Below, in pieces: positions 58,747-64,000 of a DNA stretch of 64,000 nt. Under the pieces are notes generated by a model. It searched no databases, was not told the DNA's origin, and saw only the letters and a program-made list of their open reading frames with translations. Positions within the stretch are counted from its first letter, which is position 1. Every line of letters starts with the position of its first letter. A program made the position numbers and the translations under genes. Source of the DNA: Ferdinandcohnia salidurans (lineage in GTDB: Bacteria; Bacillota; Bacilli; Bacillales; Bacillaceae_L). The stretch spans positions 1 to 64,000 of the forward strand of contig NZ_JBHUEK010000018.1 of the NCBI RefSeq assembly GCF_042680725.1. The letters are read 5' to 3'.

Positions 58747-59583
58747 ATGAGAAGCAAATTAACATTATTTCTTGTATTACTAATTTCTAGCATTCTATTA
58801 TTAGCGGGGTGTGGAACAAGTACTAGTTCGGATACTGGGTCATCAGAAGATAATACCTTTAAGGTAGGTCTTGAAGCTGGATATGCACCGTTTAACTGGA
58901 CTCAAAACGATGATTCCAATGGTGCAGTAAAAATAGATGGTTCTGCAGAGTATGCAGGTGGATATGATGTAGAAATTGCAAAAAAAGTAGCTGAAGGTTT
59001 AGGTAAAGAATTAGTGATTGTTAAAACAGAGTGGGATGGTCTTGTACCAGCTTTAACATCAGGTAAAATTGATGCAATCATAGCTGGTATGTCACCAACA
59101 GCAGAACGAAAAGAAACAATCGACTTTTCGGATAATTACTATACTTCAAATTTAGTTATGGTTGTGAAAAAAGGCAGCACTTATGAAGGTGCTACTTCTA
59201 TCCAAGACTTTAACGGAGCAAAAGTTACGGCTCAATTAAATACATTCCACTATACAGTAATAGACCAAATTGAAGGTGTCGAAAAGAAAACGGCGATGGA
59301 CAACTTCCCAGCAATGCGAGTAGCTCTTGAATCAGGAATGATTGATGGTTACGTTTCAGAACGTCCAGAGGGTACTAGTGCTTCATCTGCTAATGAAAAC
59401 TTTGTAATGGTTGAATTTGAAGAAGGATTTGAAACATCAGAAGATGATACAGCAATTGCTGTCGGACTTCAAAAGGGTAGCGAATTAACAGAAAAAATAA
59501 ATGAAACTTTAGCAGGTATTTCAGAAGAAGAACGTACAAGCATTATGGATTCGGCTATTCAAAATCAACCAGCAGCAGAATAA
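58747..59583 (+). CDS. Amino-acid (probably lysine) ABC transporter, binding lipoprotein
   Basis: Extracellular lipoprotein (278 aa) of the family 3 solute-binding proteins. The signal peptide ends in LLAGC with the lipidated Cys22. The domain follows as FKVGLEAGYAPFNWTQ, AGGYDVEIAKKVAEGLG, VKTEWDGLVPALTSGKIDAI and DFSDNYYTSNLVMVV. The ATG has GGAGGAG upstream; longer readings start inside the riboswitch. The lysine riboswitch directly upstream makes lysine the likely cargo. Confidence 0.92.
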   Translation: MRSKLTLFLVLLISSILLLAGCGTSTSSDTGSSEDNTFKVGLEAGYAPFNWTQNDDSNGAVKIDGSAEYAGGYDVEIAKKVAEGLGKELVIVKTEWDGLVPALTSGKIDAIIAGMSPTAERKETIDFSDNYYTSNLVMVVKKGSTYEGATSIQDFNGAKVTAQLNTFHYTVIDQIEGVEKKTAMDNFPAMRVALESGMIDGYVSERPEGTSASSANENFVMVEFEEGFETSEDDTAIAVGLQKGSELTEKINETLAGISEEERTSIMDSAIQNQPAAE

Positions 59584-59594
59584 AAAATACAGGG

Positions 59595-59628
59595 AACCGA
59601 CTGTATATCAACATGCAGTCGGTTTTAT
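59595..59628 (+). terminator. Intercistronic hairpin after the binding-protein gene
   Basis: AACCGACTG pairs perfectly with CAGTCGGTT, followed by TTATAG. It is probably a partial terminator or 3'-end stabiliser that raises binding-protein yield over the membrane subunits. Confidence 0.6.
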
Positions 59629-59648
59629 AGGGCAAAGGAGGAGAAACA

Positions 59649-60395
59649 ATGAGTTTTGAGTGGGTCATTAAAATTATCATCGAAAACTGGCCAATGTTCC
59701 TTCGTGGTGCGGGTTTAACACTTTTGATCGCTCTTATCGGGACGATCTTTGGGGCAATGATTGGATTGCTGGCAGGAGTTGTCCGTACAATACCAATGCC
59801 TGAACGTGGAATGAATAAACTAATATTAAAAGTCATTAATGCCATCCTCTCCATCTATATTGAATTCTTCCGTGGAACACCGATGATTGTACAAGCGATG
59901 GTTATTTATTATGGTTCTGCGTTAGCATTTGGGATAGATATGAATGTTTTTGTTGCAGCGATCATTGTTGTCTCGATTAATACAGGCGCTTATATGGCTG
60001 AGTATGTTCGTGGTGGGATTGTCTCGATTGATAAGGGACAATTTGAAGCAGCACATGCGATTGGAATGAATCATTTCCAAACGATGTGGAACGTTGTATT
60101 GCCACAGGTTATCCGTAATATTCTACCTGCAACAGGTAATCAATTTGTGATTAATATTAAAGATACCTCCGTTCTTAACGTGATTTCAGTTACAGAATTA
60201 TATTTCGTGACAAAATCGATATCAGGCAATAATTTTAGATATTTTGAATCGTTTTTCGTAGCATGTATGATTTATTTTGTGATGACCTTTATTGTTACAA
60301 GAATCCTACTATACTTTGAAAGAAAATTAGATGGCTCTGATAACTATACGATGATTGGAAACGATCGCCCCATACAAGTTAATCAACAACAATAG
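59649..60395 (+). CDS. Amino-acid (probably lysine) ABC transporter, permease
   Basis: Membrane subunit (248 aa) of a polar amino acid ABC importer (HisM/GlnP type), about five helices. The typical N-terminal block FLRGAGLTLLIALIGTIFG, EFFRGTPMIVQ and the ATPase-contacting EAAHAIGMNHFQTMWNVVLP loop (about 139-158) are present. It lies between the binding protein and ATPase genes and shares their lysine riboswitch. The RBS AAAGGAGGAG is strong. Confidence 0.94.
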   Translation: MSFEWVIKIIIENWPMFLRGAGLTLLIALIGTIFGAMIGLLAGVVRTIPMPERGMNKLILKVINAILSIYIEFFRGTPMIVQAMVIYYGSALAFGIDMNVFVAAIIVVSINTGAYMAEYVRGGIVSIDKGQFEAAHAIGMNHFQTMWNVVLPQVIRNILPATGNQFVINIKDTSVLNVISVTELYFVTKSISGNNFRYFESFFVACMIYFVMTFIVTRILLYFERKLDGSDNYTMIGNDRPIQVNQQQ

Positions 60396-60413
60396 GAAGA
60401 AGGAGGAGAGAAC

Positions 60414-61157
60414 ATGGAAAAGATTATTGATATTCAACACTTAAGCAAATCCTTTGGCACTCATGAAGTACTAAGAGATATTGATTTCTCGGTGAATAAA
60501 GGAGAAGTTGTCTCCATCATCGGTTCCTCCGGATCTGGTAAATCAACTCTTCTTCGTTGTGTTAATCTATTAGAAAGACCTAGCGGTGGGCAAATTATCT
60601 ATCAAGGTGAAAATATTTTGGATAACAAGCATGATGTCGCTACCTACCGAAGACATTTAGGAATGGTCTTCCAACAATTTAATTTATTTAATAATCATAA
60701 TGTCCTAAGCAATTGTGTAGTAGGGCAACTAAAAGTATTGAAACGCACAAAGGAAGAAGCGGAAAGAGTAGCGATGAAATACTTGAAGGTCGTTGGCATG
60801 GATAAATACATTAACGCCAAGCCAAAGCAATTATCTGGTGGGCAAAAGCAACGAGTAGCGATTGCAAGAGCACTTTCGATGGAACCAGATGTCATGTTAT
60901 TTGATGAGCCAACATCAGCACTTGATCCAGAAATGGTAGGAGAAGTCCTAAAAGTCATGAAGGAACTTGCCGAATCCGGTCTTACGATGTTAATCGTAAC
61001 GCACGAAATGGAATTTGCAAAAGAAGTATCGGATCGAGTCGTATTTATGGATAAGGGAGTTATTGCTGAAGAAGGAAGTCCAGAGCACATCTTCAATAAC
61101 CCAACACAAGCGCGTACGAGGGAATTCCTAAAACGTACAATCGTACAAGCCTATTAA
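60414..61157 (+). CDS. Amino-acid (probably lysine) ABC transporter, ATPase
   Basis: ATP-binding subunit (247 aa) of the polar amino acid ABC importer. Walker A GSSGSGKST, signature LSGGQKQRVAIARAL, Walker B VMLFDEPTSALDP and the switch His in IVTHEM are intact. It is the last gene of the lysine-riboswitch unit, 18 bp after the permease. Confidence 0.95.
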   Translation: MEKIIDIQHLSKSFGTHEVLRDIDFSVNKGEVVSIIGSSGSGKSTLLRCVNLLERPSGGQIIYQGENILDNKHDVATYRRHLGMVFQQFNLFNNHNVLSNCVVGQLKVLKRTKEEAERVAMKYLKVVGMDKYINAKPKQLSGGQKQRVAIARALSMEPDVMLFDEPTSALDPEMVGEVLKVMKELAESGLTMLIVTHEMEFAKEVSDRVVFMDKGVIAEEGSPEHIFNNPTQARTREFLKRTIVQAY

Positions 61158-61180
61158 AAAAATAAATAGAATCAATCATC

Positions 61181-61222
61181 TGTCAATTTAATATTGACAA
61201 GTTGACCATTTTCAATTAAATT
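61181..61222 (+). promoter_or_regulatory. Promoter with overlapping palindrome before mpsC
   Basis: TTGACA (61194-61199), a 17-bp spacer and TAAATT (61217-61222). The palindrome TGTCAAT-TTAAT-ATTGACA (61181-61199) covers the -35, a good place for a repressor. The region 61223-61353 shows no other recognised element. Confidence 0.55.
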
Positions 61223-61353
61223 ATTAGTTAGATTAATAACCGAGTGATATTATTTACCTTCTGAATGATAATAAAGAGCTTTAGCATTTTATTAATGTAG
61301 AATTGGTAGAATGAAGAAGCAATCTTTTTGTATTTAGAAGTACAGAATAAGAC

Positions 61354-61408
61354 AAATCGGTATATTTTTAGACTTAGAGGGAATAGTCTGGAAATATACC
61401 GATTTTTT
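61354..61408 (+). terminator. Leader terminator directly upstream of mpsC
   Basis: AAATCGGTATATTT pairs with GAAATATACCGATTT, with an inner TAGAC/GTCT pairing, and is followed by T6. It ends only 18 bp before the mpsC start, so it probably acts as an attenuator, or ends the upstream lysine transporter transcript. Confidence 0.75.
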
Positions 61409-61425
61409 GCTTAGGGGGAAGTTTC

Positions 61426-61791
61426 TTGAAAAAAACAAAAGGGTCTATCGAAGCAGAAATTAGCAAAGCGATTACTCATTGGGAAAAGGATTTTCTGGGT
61501 CGTGGGTCTGTTTCCGTTAAAACAGATATTCTCCGTGATATGATAATCGTTTATTTACAAGGTATATTAACTCCTGCGGAATATGCTGTTTGTCAAACAA
61601 AGGATGGCATGCTATCAATTAAACATACTCGGTCCGGGTTAGTTGAATCTGGTTTAGATGGTTTAAAAGAAATCATTTTATCCATAACTGGAGAAGAAGT
61701 TAAAAGCTTTCATACTGATTTAAGTACTCGTACTGGAGAACGAGTTATCGTATTTAAGTTGTTTAATGATCTAGAGAAAGAATTAGTTTAG
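61426..61791 (+). CDS. mpsC: MpsC/DUF2294 family protein (YbcI-like)
   Basis: Small soluble protein (121 aa) of the DUF2294 family. Features: SIEAEISKAITHWEKDFLGRG (first 28 residues), a central GILTPAEYAVCQTKDG and the C-terminal EEVKSFHTDLSTRTGERVIVF. In S. aureus the family member MpsC is encoded with MpsAB, a membrane-potential/bicarbonate system; B. subtilis YbcI lies near ndhF and ybcC. Here it precedes dabB and dabA, which supports the same association. The start is TTG after TAGGGGGA. Its molecular function is not established. Confidence 0.85.
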   Translation: MKKTKGSIEAEISKAITHWEKDFLGRGSVSVKTDILRDMIIVYLQGILTPAEYAVCQTKDGMLSIKHTRSGLVESGLDGLKEIILSITGEEVKSFHTDLSTRTGERVIVFKLFNDLEKELV

Positions 61792-61828
61792 GGAGATTTT
61801 TAAAAGACTTTATTAGTCAGTTAAAAAT

Positions 61829-61884
61829 AAACCGAGAACTAGTATCAGTGGTTACTACTGCTGGTACTAGCTCTCGGTTTTTTT
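61829..61884 (+). terminator. Strong hairpin between mpsC and dabB
   Basis: AAACCGAGA.CTAGTA.CAG pairs with CTG.TACTAG.TCTCGGTTT, followed by T7. It separates mpsC from dabB, so dabBA either have their own promoter in the ~60 bp downstream or depend on read-through. Confidence 0.85.
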
Positions 61885-61942
61885 ATTTAATAGCTTTATT
61901 TTTACTATTTTAGTTCGGTCCATTTTGACGGAGGGAAGTTTT

Positions 61943-63445
61943 ATGATTTCGAATAGCATATCCATACTACTTACCTTATTTTTTATCGCACTTTTTTTAG
62001 CTATGGTAAGTGGATTCGTATTTTTGTCCAAACGGGTACCCTTGAGGTATGTGCGGATACACATAGGGATTATTTCATTGCCCGCTTTGGTATCATTATT
62101 GATTCTTTTAATGAACGATATGAATCACAATGTCGGCCCCTTGCACTTGGATTCTTTAGCTTGGCTTATGTCATGTTTTGTTCTTACGATAGGCATTGTC
62201 ATCCAACGCTTTTCTATAAGGTATTTACAAGGAGATCGTTCTTACCGGAAATACTTTGCATTCTTCACACTCATTACAGGTACGGCTTCTGTTTCCTGGT
62301 TAAGTGATGACCTTCGATTGATGGTCGGCTGTTGGGGAATCACTCTTATAGGGTTAACGATTCTTATTAGTCTAAAGAGGGAGTGGAAGGTAACGAGAGT
62401 AGCAACAAGACTTTCTGTTCAGGTATTTGCAGGTAGTTGGTTGGCTCTTCTTTTTGCGATCATTTGGCTTTCTCAAATTACAGGCAGCTGGAAGCTATCT
62501 CTCATCTTGACTCATGAAAGTCTGACACATATAGGTACATGGGAAAAGACAGGAATAAATCTATTGTTAATTTTGGCTGTAATCATTCCAGCAGCTCAAT
62601 GGCCATTTCAAAAATGGTTAATTGAATCTGTTGTTGCTCCTACACCCGTTTCTGCAATCATGCATGCTGGAATTGTAAATGCGGGCGGAATTATCCTAAC
62701 ACGATTCTCACCGTTGTTTAACGGGGATAAAGCTCAAATTTTATTACTCGTCCTCTCCATTATTTCTGTCTTAATCGGTAGTGGAATAAGTTTGGTACAG
62801 GTTGATTATAAACGTCAATTGGTGGGTTCTACAATTGCGCAGATGGGTTTTATGCTGATTCAATGTGCATTAGGTGCTTATTCAGCAGCCATTATTCACC
62901 TTATATTTCATGGTATTTTTAAGGCTACTCTTTTTTTACAAGCTGGTTCGGCAATACGCCGGATTGAAGTCTCTTCTAATGTGACTAAAAGATCGTCCAT
63001 TTTATGGATTTTCGCTGGTTATGGATTAGGTTTACTTACGGGGATTGCCTATTGGAGGATGTCTTCTAGTGGTCCTTATGACATTGTGACTGCTTTGATA
63101 GTAGGGTGGTCCTTATCATTTTCTTGGATGCAGTTGGTTGTTTTTTGTAAAGGAAGAATTGATAGATTGGCCGGTCTTTTCCTTTTGGGCGGATCAGCAA
63201 CAGTCTACTTTCTTTTACATAGCTTTTTCAAAGAATGGTTATATACACCCGTTTTTCAAAGTCTTCAACTACCTATGCCAATCGTGTTCATTGTCGTTTG
63301 TCTATTGATATTTGGTAGTGTAATAGGCGCGCTCGCTTCTCGTTATCCTGCTTCTCCTTTTTTCTCTGTGCTTTTTCTTTGGTTAATAAAGTTTGGAGAA
63401 GGTGAAGCAAAGTCTACCGAAAGTCATCCAAGCTATCATAAATAA
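61943..63445 (+). CDS. dabB: DabB/MpsA, NuoL-like membrane subunit of the DIC transporter
   Basis: Polytopic membrane protein (500 aa, about 14 helices) related to NADH dehydrogenase subunit 5 and Mrp antiporters. The proton-translocation core is recognisable: LILAVIIPAAQWPFQKWLIE (near 213, with the conserved Lys), TPVSAIMHAGIVNAGGIILTRF, QLVGSTIAQMGFMLIQCALG and IHLIFHGIFKATLFLQAG. With DabA it forms a proton-gradient-driven CO2/bicarbonate accumulating system (DabAB/MpsAB). There is no complex I operon here, which supports this role. The ATG follows CGGAGGGAAG. dabA begins 26 bp later. Confidence 0.9.
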   Translation: MISNSISILLTLFFIALFLAMVSGFVFLSKRVPLRYVRIHIGIISLPALVSLLILLMNDMNHNVGPLHLDSLAWLMSCFVLTIGIVIQRFSIRYLQGDRSYRKYFAFFTLITGTASVSWLSDDLRLMVGCWGITLIGLTILISLKREWKVTRVATRLSVQVFAGSWLALLFAIIWLSQITGSWKLSLILTHESLTHIGTWEKTGINLLLILAVIIPAAQWPFQKWLIESVVAPTPVSAIMHAGIVNAGGIILTRFSPLFNGDKAQILLLVLSIISVLIGSGISLVQVDYKRQLVGSTIAQMGFMLIQCALGAYSAAIIHLIFHGIFKATLFLQAGSAIRRIEVSSNVTKRSSILWIFAGYGLGLLTGIAYWRMSSSGPYDIVTALIVGWSLSFSWMQLVVFCKGRIDRLAGLFLLGGSATVYFLLHSFFKEWLYTPVFQSLQLPMPIVFIVVCLLIFGSVIGALASRYPASPFFSVLFLWLIKFGEGEAKSTESHPSYHK

Positions 63446-63471
63446 ATCACTTTTATAAGGAGGTTGTTGGT

Positions 63472-64000
63472 GTGACGGTATCCTCTACATTACAAAAAGA
63501 AGTAAACATACAAATGGATCAACAAAAAGAAATCGATACAGTGATTGATATAAAAACGTTAGTTTCTTCAGCAAGTAGAGTAATAGCACCACTTGGACCT
63601 ATTTCAACATTTGCGGCTCGTCATCCCTGGGTGGGACTGGAAGATTTAACATTTGAAGATGTTGCTAACTGGTTAAAAACCACCCGAAATGTAGAAATAT
63701 ACCCTAGTACTTCAATGATCCAATCGGCTAAAAATCACGGAGAAATTGATGTAGTTTTTTTAGAAAATGGCTTGCAGCGTTGGCTAAACTCACATTCTTT
63801 TAAAATCCCTCGGAAAGAGGCTGAACGTTTTTGTCGAGTTTCTCTAGAATTGGATTCGATGTCTACAAATCCTTCATCATCAATAGAGGTAAAAAAATTT
63901 ATAGAAAATACAAAAAAGCGAAATATAGAACTTTCCAAGAATATTCCGATACAGCCCTTAAGCATGTATATAGAGCACAAGAATGGTGGGAATGTAACGG
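63472..64000 (+). CDS. dabA: DabA/MpsB (DUF2309), 5' part
   Basis: First 176 codons of the large soluble subunit of the DabAB inorganic-carbon transporter, a distant beta-carbonic-anhydrase-like zinc protein; the gene runs off the window. The family signature is visible as IAPLGPISTFAARHPWVGLED (residues about 44-64; key residues PLG..TFAARHPW.GLE). The start is GTG, eight bases after AAGGAGG. The zinc-site residues lie further downstream and cannot be checked here. It is coupled to dabB by a 26-bp gap. Confidence 0.88.
   Translation, partial: MTVSSTLQKEVNIQMDQQKEIDTVIDIKTLVSSASRVIAPLGPISTFAARHPWVGLEDLTFEDVANWLKTTRNVEIYPSTSMIQSAKNHGEIDVVFLENGLQRWLNSHSFKIPRKEAERFCRVSLELDSMSTNPSSSIEVKKFIENTKKRNIELSKNIPIQPLSMYIEHKNGGNVT

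Overview
The window is low-GC, densely packed DNA with Bacillus-type Shine-Dalgarno sites (AAGGAGG), frequent TTG/GTG starts, many intrinsic terminators, SAM-I and lysine riboswitches, cre-like sites and B. subtilis-type gene sets (hut, glv/mal, metNIQ, arsR-arsB-arsC, mneS-like CDF, dabAB). This points to a chromosomal segment of a Bacillaceae species. No rRNA, tRNA, phage or transposase gene was seen.

Layout. 1-12 kb: a catabolic region with three paralogous CodA-like amidohydrolases, an AraC-type regulator, a GPH-type symporter and a creatininase-family hydrolase, interrupted by a Gfo/Idh/MocA oxidoreductase, a DUF1456 protein, an unknown protein, speG and a Gly/Phe/Tyr-rich repeat protein. 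11.9-14.7 kb: an arsenic module (ArsN1-type acetyltransferase, arsR, arsB, arsC). 15-17 kb: a tRNA-dihydrouridine synthase and an aspartate dehydrogenase-like protein. 17-22.8 kb: a sigma-54 activator (AcoR type) and, behind a clear -24/-12 promoter, a three-gene 2-oxoacid/acetoin dehydrogenase operon (E1 alpha, E1 beta, E2, no E3). 22.9-23.4 kb: a noncoding array of about nine ~52-bp units. 23.4-28.1 kb: an MMPL exporter, a two-component system and a small membrane protein. 28.2-33.9 kb: hutHUIG behind an attenuator leader. 34-38 kb: glvR-glvC-glvA for maltose-type phospho-glucosides. 38-42.5 kb: a SAM-I riboswitch, metNIQ and a flavin monooxygenase. 42.5-50.2 kb: an aldo/keto reductase, gamma carbonic anhydrase, a second 52-bp array, a UvrA-like protein, a GGDEF-EAL protein and a manganese CDF exporter. 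50.4-58.3 kb: an APC permease and cdaR, divergent from a sugar-acid operon (glycerate kinase, KdgT-like permease, LarA-like nickel racemase/epimerase, two-subunit UxaA-type lyase). 58.4-61.2 kb: a lysine riboswitch and an amino-acid ABC transporter. 61.4-64 kb: mpsC-dabB-dabA, with dabA cut by the window end.

Main points of interest. (1) The cdaR/glxK/kdgT/larA-like/uxaA-like cluster looks like an uncharacterised hydroxy-acid pathway that combines a nickel-pincer epimerase with a split dehydratase. Its first gene appears to start at ATA. (2) Two noncoding arrays 21 kb apart have different sequences but the same 52-bp period and the same CTTCAT-N7-ATGAAG hairpin. (3) Two small gene scars (a dus piece near 5.7 kb and an aldo/keto reductase tail plus terminator near 33.9 kb) match intact genes elsewhere in the window. 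(4) The three amidohydrolases differ at predicted catalytic positions. (5) Leader structures before hutH, metN, mpsC and dabB suggest attenuation.
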